The notes below the pieces were generated by a model. The model was given only the letters and a program-made list of their open reading frames with translations, had not been told where the DNA came from and did not search any database. A DNA stretch of 64,000 nt. Origin: Pseudonocardia sp. DSM 110487. GTDB taxonomy: Bacteria > Actinomycetota > Actinomycetes > Mycobacteriales > Pseudonocardiaceae. Shown here piece by piece: positions 8,411 to 16,800 of this stretch (position 1 is its first letter; the number at the start of each line of letters is the position of its first letter). A program made the position numbers and the translations under genes. The stretch spans positions 1,054,001-1,118,000 of the forward strand of contig NZ_CP080521.1 in assembly GCF_019468565.1 (NCBI RefSeq), in the 5' to 3' direction.

Positions 8411-9403
8411 GTGCGCGCGTGGGTGGTGGAGCGGCCCGGGCCGGTCGCGGAGGGGCCGCTGCGGGCCGTGACCCTGCCGGATCCCGATCCGGGGCCGGGG
8501 GAGGTGCGCGTCCGCGTGACGGCGTGCGGGGTGTGCCGTACCGACCTGCACCTCGCCGAGGGTGACCTGGCGCCGCGGCGGCCGCGGACCGTGCCGGGCC
8601 ACGAGGTCGTCGGCGTGGTCGAGGAGGCCGGGCCAGGCGCCGACCGGTTCGCGCCGGGCGAGCGGATCGGGATCGCATGGCTGCGCGGAACCTGCGGGCG
8701 GTGCCGCTGGTGCCGGACCGGCCGGGAGAACCTCTGCCCATCGGCCGTCTTCACCGGATGGGACGCCGACGGCGGGTACGCCGAGCACGCGGTCGTGCCC
8801 GAGGCGTTCGCCTACCGGCTGCCCGCCGCGCTCGACGACGTGACCGTCGCGCCGCTGCTGTGCGCCGGGATCGTCGGCTACCGGGCGCTGGTGCGGGCCG
8901 AACTGCCGCCGGGCGGGCGGCTGGGGATCTACGGGTTCGGGGCCTCGGCGCACGTCGTCGCTCAGGTGGCGATCGGGCAGGGCGCGACGGTCCACGTGAT
9001 CACCCGCTCGCGAGCGGCCCAGGCCCTTGCGCTGGAGCTGGGCGCCGCATCGGCCGGGCCGGGAGCGCCTCCCGAGCCGCTGGACTCGGCGATCCTCTTC
9101 GCCCCGGTGGGTGACCTCGTGCCGGTCGTGATGCGCGCCCTCGACCAGGGCGGCACGCTCGCCGTGGCAGGCATCCACCTCACGGACATCCCGCGCCTCG
9201 TTTACGCGGACGAGCTGTTCCGGGAGAAGCAGGTCCGCAGCGTCACCGCGAACACCCGCGCGGACGGCGAGGAGTTCCTCCGGCTGGCCGCGGCGCTGCG
9301 GGTGCGGCCCACGGTGTCGCCGCGGCCGCTCGCCGAGGCGGACCGCGCGCTCGCGGACCTCGCGGGCGACCGGATCACCGGCGCCGCCGTCCTCGTCCCG
9401 TGA
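8411..9403 (+). CDS. Zinc-dependent alcohol dehydrogenase (MDR family)
   Basis: 330 residues. Catalytic-zinc residues: Cys in ACGVCRTDLH and His in GHEVVG. Structural-zinc lobe: CGRCRWCRTGRENLC (C-x2-C-x2-C-x7-C). The Rossmann region is YGFGASAHVVAQVA. This is the zinc-binding alcohol dehydrogenase group (AdhA/AdhP-like), oxidising alcohols or reducing aldehydes with NAD(P). GTG start 21 bp after the MFS stop, so it may belong to the same operon. The physiological substrate cannot be read from sequence. Confidence 0.88.
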   Translation: MRAWVVERPGPVAEGPLRAVTLPDPDPGPGEVRVRVTACGVCRTDLHLAEGDLAPRRPRTVPGHEVVGVVEEAGPGADRFAPGERIGIAWLRGTCGRCRWCRTGRENLCPSAVFTGWDADGGYAEHAVVPEAFAYRLPAALDDVTVAPLLCAGIVGYRALVRAELPPGGRLGIYGFGASAHVVAQVAIGQGATVHVITRSRAAQALALELGAASAGPGAPPEPLDSAILFAPVGDLVPVVMRALDQGGTLAVAGIHLTDIPRLVYADELFREKQVRSVTANTRADGEEFLRLAAALRVRPTVSPRPLAEADRALADLAGDRITGAAVLVP

Positions 9404-9428
9404 GCGCCGATGAGTCGGGCGCGATCCG

Positions 9429-10564
9429 ATGGTCATAGCTGTCATGGAACGTGTCTGGCAGGTGTTGGACGGGCAGGTGGCGTCCGGGCGCATCCCGGGG
9501 TACGCGGCAGCGATCCGGATCCGGGGCGAGGCGCACGTCCGGGCGGGTGGCCGGGCGTCGCTCGGGGCGGACGCCGCGCCGGCGGGCGAGGACACGCTGT
9601 TCCGCATCGCGTCGATCACGAAGCCGATCGCGGGCGCCCTCACCCTGAGCCTCGTGCAGGACGGGCTGCTCGCCCTCGACGACCCGATCGCGCGGTGGCT
9701 GCCGGAGGCGGCGGACCCCGCGTCCTCGTCGCACCGGACGCCCCGCTCGACCGCACAGTGCCGGCGCTGCGGCCGATCACCGTCCGCCACCTGCTGACGA
9801 TGACCTCGGGCTGGGGCGTCGTGCTGGAGCAGACCCCGCTGCAGGGCGCCATGTTCGAACGGAACGTGTTCCCGGGGCCGATCCCGGTGCGGATGTCGGG
9901 AGACGAGTACCTGGCCCGGCTCACCGACCTCCCGCTCGCCTTCCAGCCGGGGGAGGGCTGGCTCTACGACAGCGGCACCGACATCCTGGCCGTCCTGCTG
10001 GCGAGGGCGTGCGGGAAGCCCGTCGCGCAACTGCTCGCGGAGCGCGTCACCGGGCCGCTCGGGATGGCGTCGACGGCCTTCTGGACCGAGGAGACCGGCC
10101 GCCTCGCCACCGCCTACCGGCCCACCTCCGGCGGCCTCGAGGTGCTGGACCCGCCCGACGGCGCCTTCGCGAGCCCGCCCCTGTTCGAGCGGCTGAGCGG
10201 AGGCCTGCTGTCCACCGCGCCCGACGTGCTGCGCTTCTTCTGCGCGATGGCGGACGGCGGCGCGCCGGTCGCGACCGCCGGCTCGGTGGCCCTGATGACG
10301 ACGGACGCGCTCACCGGCGAGCAGCGCAGGCAGGCGCAGCTCATCGTCGGGCTCGGCCGTTCGTGGGGCCTGGCGACGGCGCTGGACGTCGCGGTGGAGA
10401 AGCCATGGATGGCACCAGGGCGTTGGGGCTGGGAGGGCGGGACCGGCACCACAGCCGTGGTCGACCCGGCCCGCGACACGGTCGCCGTCCTGCTGACCCA
10501 GCGCGCGATGGGCGGCCCGGACGACGGCTTCGACGAGTTCTGGACCGCGGTCGCCCAGGTGTGA
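9429..10564 (+). pseudogene. Serine hydrolase (class C beta-lactamase family), broken by a one-base frameshift
   Basis: Two frames together encode one class C-type serine hydrolase. The first (ATG 9429, or 9444) contains the catalytic S-x-x-K as FRIASITKPIAGAL and runs in register to EAADP; it then drifts and stops at 9797. The rest, from RVLVAPDAPLDRT through VRHLLTMTSGWG, YDSGTDILAVLL and WEGGTGTTAVVDP to the stop at 10564, lies in another frame. The switch is at 9717-9720, where one base is missing from CCCCG. The Tyr motif is YDSG rather than YxN. Either a real inactivating deletion or a sequencing error; the downstream part shows no other decay. Confidence 0.8.
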
Positions 10565-10566
10565 GG

Positions 10567-11739
10567 TCAGGCGGCGGAGGTCGCGGCCGTCGCTTCCTGC
10601 AGCAGGTCCGTGACCCGGACGATGCCGGTGCAGGCCCCGGCGTCGTCGAGCAAGACGATGTCGTCGTAGCTGCGCTCGCGGTCGCCCGACAGGCAGAACT
10701 GCAGCGCGGTGCGGACGTCGGTGCGGGCCGGAAGGGTGCGCGGAGGCTCGGCGAGCGCCCGCGCCGGGCGGTTGGCGTAGAGCGCGCGCCCGAACGGGCC
10801 CGAGATCGCGAGCATGAAGCGGTTGCGGTCGAGGAACCCGGTCGGGCGGCCGGAGGAGTCGAGCAGGACCACGCTGCCGGCCTGCGGGTGGTCGGCGAGC
10901 GCCTGCCGCACGCTCTCGGCCGGCACGTCGTCCCACAGGGTGATCGCGGCCTGGCCGAGTCCGGCGACCGGCGCGGGCGGGGCCTCCGTCCGCTGAGCGG
11001 GGACGACCGGGCGCCTGCGCGGCATCAGGTCGGCCGGCAGGAGGATGCCCTCCGTGGACGGGCGCCTACGCGGCTCCGCGAGCAGCGACCCCTGAGCCCA
11101 CGTGATCCCGAGGTCGCGCACCGCGGCGAGCTGCTCGGGTGTGCTCACGCCCGCGGCGGCGACCCGTACGCCGACCGCGCGGCACACCTCGACCACAGCG
11201 TGTGCCACCGTGCGGGCGAGCGGCTGGTAGGGCAGGCGGGCCACCAGGTCGCGGTCGAGCTTGACCAGGTCGGGGGCGAGATCGGCGACCAGCTCGAGGC
11301 CGAAGCCGCGGGCGGGACTGTCCAGGCCGATGCCGAAGCCCGCGGCTCGTAGCTCGGCCACCCCTTCGGCGAGCGCGTCCGGAGGCGCGGCGGACAGCGC
11401 CGGGTTGATCTCCAGCAGGATCGGCGGTGCGGGGTGGTTCCCGTCCCGGGCGAGGAGCGTGCCGCGCAGCTGCCCGATCCGGCGCCGCGCGGTGACCACG
11501 GTGTCGGCGAGCACATCGACGTGCAGCGGCACCGTGGCGTCGTACTCCGCGCCGTGCAGCACGGACGCGATGGCGATCCCGGAGTCGAACTCGGCGAGCT
11601 GGCGGGTGCCCCACACGGCGTTGCGCGCCACGTACTCGACCTGGTCCCGCGCCTGGCAGCGCAGCACCTCCAGCCCCACCGGCCGGCCGTTGGCGAGGTT
11701 CAGCAGCGGCTCGAACGCGAAACGGCCGTGGTCGCTCAT
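10567..11739 (-). CDS. Degenerate EAL-domain protein with C-terminal CBS pair
   Basis: 390 residues. Residues 1-240 align with the EAL phosphodiesterase fold (FEPLLNLANGRPVGLEVLR, LLEINPAL, LVKLDRDLVARLP, AAGVSTPEQL), and 265-390 form a CBS-domain pair (VVLLDSSGRPTGFLDRN, IVLLDDAGACTGIVRV). Key catalytic residues look lost: EAL reads EVL, the Asp-Asp metal motif is replaced by GLDSPARGF, and the late AEGVE glutamate is missing in AAGVSTPEQ. It is probably a c-di-GMP or nucleotide sensor rather than an enzyme. It converges on the broken hydrolase with a 2-bp gap and stands alone otherwise. Confidence 0.8.
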   Translation of the reverse strand: MSDHGRFAFEPLLNLANGRPVGLEVLRCQARDQVEYVARNAVWGTRQLAEFDSGIAIASVLHGAEYDATVPLHVDVLADTVVTARRRIGQLRGTLLARDGNHPAPPILLEINPALSAAPPDALAEGVAELRAAGFGIGLDSPARGFGLELVADLAPDLVKLDRDLVARLPYQPLARTVAHAVVEVCRAVGVRVAAAGVSTPEQLAAVRDLGITWAQGSLLAEPRRRPSTEGILLPADLMPRRRPVVPAQRTEAPPAPVAGLGQAAITLWDDVPAESVRQALADHPQAGSVVLLDSSGRPTGFLDRNRFMLAISGPFGRALYANRPARALAEPPRTLPARTDVRTALQFCLSGDRERSYDDIVLLDDAGACTGIVRVTDLLQEATAATSAA

Positions 11740-11925
11740 CGTGCACTCCTTCCGCTCCTGCTCGGCGATGCAATCACGAACGGGCGCATGCGGTGATGAA
11801 CGATGAGTGAAACCTCACGGCTGGTAGTCGATCTCTCGCCTGTTCGGAGCAGTCGGGGCAGTCCTGCCATCGCTCAGCTCGGGGGCCAGGAGGGCAGGCC
11901 GGCGTCGACCTTGGGGTTCCCGCCA

Positions 11926-11987
11926 TGATCATCTGTTGGGTGCATCGCCGGCCGTATCCGGCCGCGAACGCGCCAGTCCGGTGATCA
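11926..11987. repeat. 62-bp intergenic repeat, copy A
   Basis: Starts with TGATCA and ends with TGATCA. Contains TTGGGTGC and the small dyad GGCCGTATCCGGCC. It shares 47 of 62 positions, ungapped, with copy B 30 bp downstream. Otherwise the 381-bp gap 11740-12120 shows nothing that I recognise. Confidence 0.6.
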
Positions 11988-12017
11988 TGCCCGCGTTGGG
12001 GTGGGGGCCTCCGGGCG

Positions 12018-12079
12018 TGATCGTCGGTTGGGTGCGGGCCGGGCCGTATCTGGCCGTGGATGCACCGGGCCGGCGATCA
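12018..12079. repeat. 62-bp intergenic repeat, copy B
   Basis: Second unit of the same length (TGATCG...GATCA) with TTGGGTGC and GGCCGTATCTGGCC conserved. It lies between the EAL gene's upstream region and the fumC stop. Confidence 0.6.
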
Positions 12080-12120
12080 GCCTGCCGGGCTACGTGGCGT
12101 CCCCGTCGCCGCCCTGCTGA

Positions 12121-13524
12121 TCAGCGTTTGCCGCCCCGGGCCATCGCCAGCACGTCGAGGGCGGCGTCGAGCTGTTCCATCGTGAGCTTGCCGTCGTCGA
12201 CGTGCCCGCGCTCGATCACGACCTCGCGGATCGTCTTGCGCTCCTTCAGCGACTGCTTCGCGATCGAGGCCGCCTCCTCGTAGCCGATGTAGCGGTTGAG
12301 CGGCGTAACGATCGACGGGGAGGACTCGGCGAGCTCGCGGGTGCGTTCCACGTCGGCCTCGACGCCGTCGACGACCTTGTCGGCGAGCACCCGCGCGGCG
12401 GCGGCGAGGAGCCGGGCCGACTCGAGCAGGTTGCGCGCCATCACGGGCATCATCACGTTCAGCTCGAGGTTGCCCTGCGACCCCGAGAACGCGACGGTGG
12501 CGTCGTTGCCGATGACCTGGGCGGCCACCATCATCGCGGCCTCGCAGATCACCGGGTTGACCTTGCCCGGCATGATCGAGCTGCCCGGCTGCAGGTCGGG
12601 CAGGCGCAGCTCGGCGAGGCCCGTGCGCGGGCCGGAGCCGAGCCAGCGGATGTCGTTGGCCACCTTGAACAGCGAGACGGCAACCGTCCGCAGCGCGCCG
12701 GACGCCTCGACCAGCCCGTCGCGGGCGCCCTGCGCCTCGATGTGGTCCTCGGCCTCGGTGAGCTCCTGCAGGCCGGTGGCGGCGCGCAGCTCCTCGACGA
12801 CCCGCCACGCGAACTCCGCGGGAGCGTTCAACCCGGTGCCCACGGCGGTGCCGCCGATCGGGAGCTGGGCCACCCGGGGCAGGACGTCGCGGACCCGGGC
12901 GGCGCCGTACTCCATCTGCGTCGCCCAGCCGCCCGCCTCCTGCCCGAGCGTGATCGGCACGGCATCCATGAGGTGAGTGCGCCCGGCCTTGACGACGTCG
13001 GCCCAGTCCTCGGAGCGGCGGCGCAGCGCGGCCGCGAGGTGCTCCAACGCGGGGACGACGTCGTTCAGCAGCGCCTCGGTGGCGGCGACGTGGATCGTGG
13101 TCGGGAAGACGTCGTTGGACGACTGCGACGCATTGACGTGGTCGTTCGGGTGCACGTCGACGCCGGCCCTCGCGGCGATCGAGGCGATCACCTCGTTCGT
13201 GTTCATGTTGGAGCTGGTGCCGGAGCCGGTCTGGAAGACGTCCACGGGGAAGTGCTCGTCGTGCATGCCCGCCGCGACCTCGTCCGCGGCGGCGGCGATC
13301 GCGTCGGCGAGTTCCGACGGGAGCACGCCGATCTGCTTGTTCACCCGCGCGGCCGCGCCCTTGACGAGGCCGAGCGCCCGGATCTGGGCGCGTTCCAGCC
13401 CGCGCCCCGAGATCGGGAAGTTCTCGACAGCGCGCTGGGTCTGCGCGCGCCAGAGTGCGTCGACGGGCACCTTGACCTCGCCCATCGTGTCGTGCTCGAT
13501 CCGGAACCCGTCGTCGGTGGACAT
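12121..13524 (-). CDS. fumC: Class II fumarate hydratase
   Basis: 467 residues, the usual FumC length. The lyase-superfamily signature GSSIMPGKVNP is near residue 318, TGSGTSSNMNTNEV near 100 and GRTHLMDAVP near 190. It hydrates fumarate to L-malate in the TCA cycle as an iron-independent cytosolic homotetramer. The start is the ATG at 13524 (MSTDDGFRIEHDTMGEVKVP); the frame is open further upstream, but that stretch lacks family similarity. Followed on the same strand only by the repeat-bearing gap. Confidence 0.95.
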   Translation of the reverse strand: MSTDDGFRIEHDTMGEVKVPVDALWRAQTQRAVENFPISGRGLERAQIRALGLVKGAAARVNKQIGVLPSELADAIAAAADEVAAGMHDEHFPVDVFQTGSGTSSNMNTNEVIASIAARAGVDVHPNDHVNASQSSNDVFPTTIHVAATEALLNDVVPALEHLAAALRRRSEDWADVVKAGRTHLMDAVPITLGQEAGGWATQMEYGAARVRDVLPRVAQLPIGGTAVGTGLNAPAEFAWRVVEELRAATGLQELTEAEDHIEAQGARDGLVEASGALRTVAVSLFKVANDIRWLGSGPRTGLAELRLPDLQPGSSIMPGKVNPVICEAAMMVAAQVIGNDATVAFSGSQGNLELNVMMPVMARNLLESARLLAAAARVLADKVVDGVEADVERTRELAESSPSIVTPLNRYIGYEEAASIAKQSLKERKTIREVVIERGHVDDGKLTMEQLDAALDVLAMARGGKR

Positions 13525-13645
13525 GCGCCCAGTCTCGTCCCACCGGACACCGGAGTGCATCAGGAGGTGGCGGTGACCACGCACCCTCCCGGGGTACGCA
13601 GTTCTACGTATCCCGCCGCGGCTCCCGAGGGGCCACGATCGGCGC

Positions 13646-13816
13646 GTGCTGTTCTCCCGCTTCCGCCCCCGCGAGCGGCCGAGTCCGGGGGCCGGGAGCG
13701 GGGCCACGCCGCTCGCGAAGGAAAGCGCCGACCGGAAGGCGGCGCCGTGCTGCGGCCGCACCGCCCCGCGGTGCTGGTGCCCCCTGACGGTGCGACCCGC
13801 CGGTCCGGGCAGGTGA
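13646..13816 (+). CDS. Possible small Cys-rich ORF in the fumC-glpX gap
   Basis: The 301-bp gap 13525-13825 holds no recognised gene. A 56-codon plus-strand frame starts at a GTG (VLFSRFRPRERPSP) and ends PCCGRTAPRCWCPL followed by 14 more residues, with four Cys close together. GAGGGG lies about 14 nt upstream of the GTG, which is far for a ribosome site, and no family is recognised. It may be chance in GC-rich DNA. Confidence 0.2.
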   Translation: MLFSRFRPRERPSPGAGSGATPLAKESADRKAAPCCGRTAPRCWCPLTVRPAGPGR

Positions 13817-13825
13817 GGGCGAGGT

Positions 13826-14902
13826 TCAGGGCAGCGGCGGCGGGCTGTGCTCGAAGGCCGCGATCTGCTCCGGGGAGAAGTCGAAGTTCACCGACGAGTA
13901 CTCGCGCAGCTTCGTGAGCCGGTGGTAGCCCTCGATCATCCGCACGGTGCCGGACTTCGAGCGCATGACGATCGACTGCGTGGTGCAGCCGCCCGCCCAG
14001 TAGCGCACGCCCTGCAGCAGATCGCCGTCGGTGACCCCGGTGGCGCAGAAGAAGACGTTGTCGCCGCGGACGAGTTCGTCGGTGGTGAGCACCCGGTCGA
14101 GGTCGTGCCCTGCGCCGACGGCCTTCTCCCGCTCCTCGTCGTCGCGCGGCCACAGCCGGCCCTGGATGGCCCCGCCCATGCACTTGAGCGCGGCTGCGCT
14201 GATGATGCCCTCCGGGGTGCCGCCGACGCCGTAGAGCAGGTCGATGCCGGTGTTGGGGCGGGCCGCGGAGATCGAGCCGCCCACGTCGCCGTCGGCGATG
14301 AACTGGATGCGCGCCCCGGTGGCGCGGATCTCCTTCACGAGGGATTCGTGGCGCGGCCGGTCCAGCACGCAGACGGTGACGTCGCTGACCTCGAGGTGCT
14401 TGGCGCGGGCCACCCTGCGGATGTTCTCACTGACGGGCGCGGTGATGTCGATGACGTCGGCCGCCTCTGGGCCGACGGCGAGCTTCTCCATGTAGAACAC
14501 GGCCGACGGGTCGAACATCGCGCCGCGCTCGGCCACCGCGAGGACGGCGACGGAACCGGGCATGCCCTTGGCCATCAGCGTGGTGCCGTCGATCGGGTCG
14601 ACGGCCACGTCGCAGTCGGGGCCGGTGCCGTCGCCGACGCGCTCGCCGTTGTACAGCATGGGCGCCTCGTCCTTCTCGCCCTCGCCGATCACGACGACGC
14701 CGCGCATGGACACGGTGCCGATCAGCTGGCGCATGGCGTCGACCGCCGCGCCGTCACCGCCGTTCTTGTCTCCGCGTCCCACCCAGCGGCCCGCCGCCAT
14801 GGCCGCCGCCTCGGTGACGCGGACGAGCTCCATCGCGAGGTTCCGGTCCGGTGCCTCGCGTCGGCGTTCGCGTGGGGTCGCCACGCCCTCGGATGTCGTC
14901 AT
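13826..14902 (-). CDS. glpX: Class II fructose-1,6-bisphosphatase
   Basis: 358 residues. Family motifs: GEGEKDEAPMLYNGERVG (metal and phosphate binding), VDPIDGTTLMAKG, FIADGDVGG and GVGGTPEGIISAAALKCMGG. GlpX hydrolyses fructose-1,6-bisphosphate in gluconeogenesis and is the main FBPase in actinobacteria. The ATG at 14902 is preceded by AAGGAGGGCGAG, a strong ribosome site. It diverges from the DUF4245 gene, the usual actinobacterial arrangement. The residue count and motifs look intact. Confidence 0.95.
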   Translation of the reverse strand: MTTSEGVATPRERRREAPDRNLAMELVRVTEAAAMAAGRWVGRGDKNGGDGAAVDAMRQLIGTVSMRGVVVIGEGEKDEAPMLYNGERVGDGTGPDCDVAVDPIDGTTLMAKGMPGSVAVLAVAERGAMFDPSAVFYMEKLAVGPEAADVIDITAPVSENIRRVARAKHLEVSDVTVCVLDRPRHESLVKEIRATGARIQFIADGDVGGSISAARPNTGIDLLYGVGGTPEGIISAAALKCMGGAIQGRLWPRDDEEREKAVGAGHDLDRVLTTDELVRGDNVFFCATGVTDGDLLQGVRYWAGGCTTQSIVMRSKSGTVRMIEGYHRLTKLREYSSVNFDFSPEQIAAFEHSPPPLP

Positions 14903-15047
14903 CTCGCCCTCCTTCTCCCGCGACGACGACGGCGCGCGCCACGTGGAGTTCGATCCTCGCAGATGCGGCCACTGTGCGAGACCATGTCGATCCGCAGTGA
15001 GACCATCGGCACGACGAGTCCAACCACCTGTGATGCACGATGGAGCC

Positions 15048-15635
15048 GTGACCGAACCCGGCCCGCCGGCGAAGCCGCCGCGTTCCGCCCTGACCATGCG
15101 CGACATGATCGGTGCCCTCGTCGTGCTCGCGCTGGTGGTGCTCGTCGCGGGCGGGCTCTCGCGCTCGTGCACGTTCGCGCCCACGGGCCCGACGATCGAC
15201 TCGTCCCGCCTCCCCGTCGTCGACGTTCCCGCCGAGCTGACGCGGCTCGCGTCGGACTCGACGTTCCCGCTGCGCGTCCCGGTGGTGCCGGAAGGTTGGA
15301 GGGCCAACGCCGTCGACCGCAGCTCGCTGCCCGAGGGCGGTCGCATCGTGAGCGCCGGCTTCCTCACCCCCGACGGGCGGTACCTGCGCCTGCAGCAGGG
15401 CGACGCCACCGAGGAAGCGATGCTGCGCGCCGAGGCGGGCGGGGAAATGGCGCCAGGGCACGGCACGGTCGACGTCGACGGGCAGCAATGGGTGGCTTAC
15501 ACGGGGCAGCGCGGTGAATCGATCTGGATCACCGATGTCGGCGGCGTGCGGATGCTCGTGACCGGCAGCGGGAACGAGGCCGATTTTCGGGCGCTCGCCG
15601 GGGCCGCGGTGCGCGGCGAGGTCATCACGCGCTGA
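15048..15635 (+). CDS. DUF4245 membrane-anchored protein
   Basis: About 195 residues. A short basic N-terminus is followed by one membrane helix (MIGALVVLALVVLVAGGLS, about residues 20-38) and an extracytoplasmic domain with the DUF4245 pattern (FPLRVPVVPEGWRAN, DGQQWVAYTGQRGESIW, VLVTGSG-like end). The function is unknown, but the gene is a conserved partner of glpX in Actinobacteria. The start is ambiguous: GTG 15048 is used; ATG 15033 would add five residues. Its last 11 bp overlap the convergent oxidase gene. Confidence 0.8.
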   Translation: MTEPGPPAKPPRSALTMRDMIGALVVLALVVLVAGGLSRSCTFAPTGPTIDSSRLPVVDVPAELTRLASDSTFPLRVPVVPEGWRANAVDRSSLPEGGRIVSAGFLTPDGRYLRLQQGDATEEAMLRAEAGGEMAPGHGTVDVDGQQWVAYTGQRGESIWITDVGGVRMLVTGSGNEADFRALAGAAVRGEVITR

Positions 15636-16797
15636 GCTCGCACGCTGCAGCGATAGCTGCGCCGAGCACGGGGGCGAACTTGAACAGGTTCTCGCCGTGC
15701 ACCGCGACCACGCGGCCCGCGTGCTGGACGTGGAATCCGTCGCCGAGGCCGGGGGTCGGCGTGCAGTAGATCGTCTCGATGATCCGCGGTTCCACGGCGA
15801 GGTGCTCGCGCGCGTACTCCAGAACCGCGTCCCGCGAGGCCGCGGTGGCGGCGTCCCGTCCGACCTCCCACGCCGTGACGGCCGGGTCGAGATGGCCGCC
15901 GACGGCCCACCGGCCGGGGCCGCTCGCGTGCTGGTAGGTGCTTAGTGTCCCCCGCCGGGAGTCCGCTGCGTAGATCGGCGGATCCAGGTTCCTGCTGGGT
16001 GCGCCGGCGAGTCGTCCCTCGTATTGGACATACTCGGGCGGCTCGTCGGTGCGGCCAGCGGGAAGCTGGGCCGTCGAGGTATGTGGCGGACTCCCGGCGG
16101 GGGGCACTAATCCGGCCTCGGGGAGGTCGATCCAGCTCCGCCATGCGACCGCGGGCTCGACCGGGAACGTGAACCGGGCGTGGTGCTCGAGCTCTCCAGG
16201 CACGGCGATGCCCACCCGCGCGGCCAGGGCAGGCGTCCCGGCCCCTGCCGCCAGTAGGACGGCGTCGAACCGGGCGGGGCCGCTCCGGGTCCACACGTGC
16301 CCGTCGGCCTCGACGGCCTCGACGGGTTCGTGGCGCAGAACGTGCTTGGTGAGCCCGGTGAGGTACTCGCGGACAGCGTCGACGTCGACGACGCCGCCGG
16401 ACGGGTCGAGCAGCGCATCCGCCGGAACCCGGTGCGTGGGCAGCATGAGCCGGTCCGGGGCCGTCGGCCTCTCGACCGGCGCGCCGGCAGCCTCCATGGC
16501 AGTCGCCCACTCCTGGACGTCGGCGCCGCTGATCACGCACCCCGACGGGACGATCATGGGGCGGCCTGCCCGCTCGGCCCACCGGTCGAACCCGGCGCGC
16601 GCGTCGGCCGCCCGCGCGACGAGGTCGGGCTCGCGGTGGGCGAGGCGGAAGATCCGGGACGACCCGGCGGACCGTTCGGCCATCGGCTCGTCCGCCCGTT
16701 CGTAGCAGACCACCTCCGCGCCGCGCTCCAGAAGGGCGGCGGACGCCGACAGACCCACCACACCGGCACCGACCACCGCGACCCGCATCCGTGCCAC
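15625..16797 (-). CDS. FAD-dependent oxidoreductase (sarcosine/N-methyl amino acid oxidase type) with in-frame insertion
   Basis: 390 residues. N-terminal Rossmann motif VAVVGAGVVGLSASAALLE (6-24), a DAO-family core (VLLAAGAGTPALA), and the C-terminal FAD site PGLGDGFHVQ then GENLFKFAPVLG. MSOX/MTOX-type enzymes oxidise secondary amines to aldehyde, H2O2 and demethylated amine. Residues about 231-285 are encoded by a palindromic insertion (separate entry): before it the protein reads DLPEAGL and after it STYQHASGPGRWAVGGH, which join into one family-like segment if the insert is removed. Whether the enlarged protein folds is unknown. The N-terminal gene of this pair, a hypothetical, lies just upstream (3-bp gap). 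Confidence 0.85.
   Translation of the reverse strand: MARMRVAVVGAGVVGLSASAALLERGAEVVCYERADEPMAERSAGSSRIFRLAHREPDLVARAADARAGFDRWAERAGRPMIVPSGCVISGADVQEWATAMEAAGAPVERPTAPDRLMLPTHRVPADALLDPSGGVVDVDAVREYLTGLTKHVLRHEPVEAVEADGHVWTRSGPARFDAVLLAAGAGTPALAARVGIAVPGELEHHARFTFPVEPAVAWRSWIDLPEAGLVPPAGSPPHTSTAQLPAGRTDEPPEYVQYEGRLAGAPSRNLDPPIYAADSRRGTLSTYQHASGPGRWAVGGHLDPAVTAWEVGRDAATAASRDAVLEYAREHLAVEPRIIETIYCTPTPGLGDGFHVQHAGRVVAVHGENLFKFAPVLGAAIAAACELSA
15945..16107. mobile_element. 163-bp palindromic (MITE-like) element inserted in frame, flanked by TA
   Basis: The ends are a long inverted repeat: 15942-15967 and 16085-16110 pair at 24 of 26 positions (core CCCGCCGGGAGTCCGC). The element with flanking TA dinucleotides looks like a TA target duplication. 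The middle also pairs (GTAT at 16021 with ATAC at 16030; further imperfect pairing outward), so the whole piece can fold as one hairpin. 163 + 2 = 165 bp = 55 codons, keeping the host frame open. Excision would leave GGA TTA AGC (Gly-Leu-Ser). No transposase is present, so it is a non-autonomous element if mobile. Confidence 0.65.
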
Positions 16798-16800
16798 CCC

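Noticed and set aside
8171..10936. A 921-codon open frame on the minus strand
   Set aside because: It runs antisense to the MFS, dehydrogenase and hydrolase genes, all with conserved motifs on the plus strand.
13525..13645. Continuation of fumC upstream of its ATG
   Set aside because: Open frame but no similarity to fumarases; the ATG at 13524 gives the usual length.
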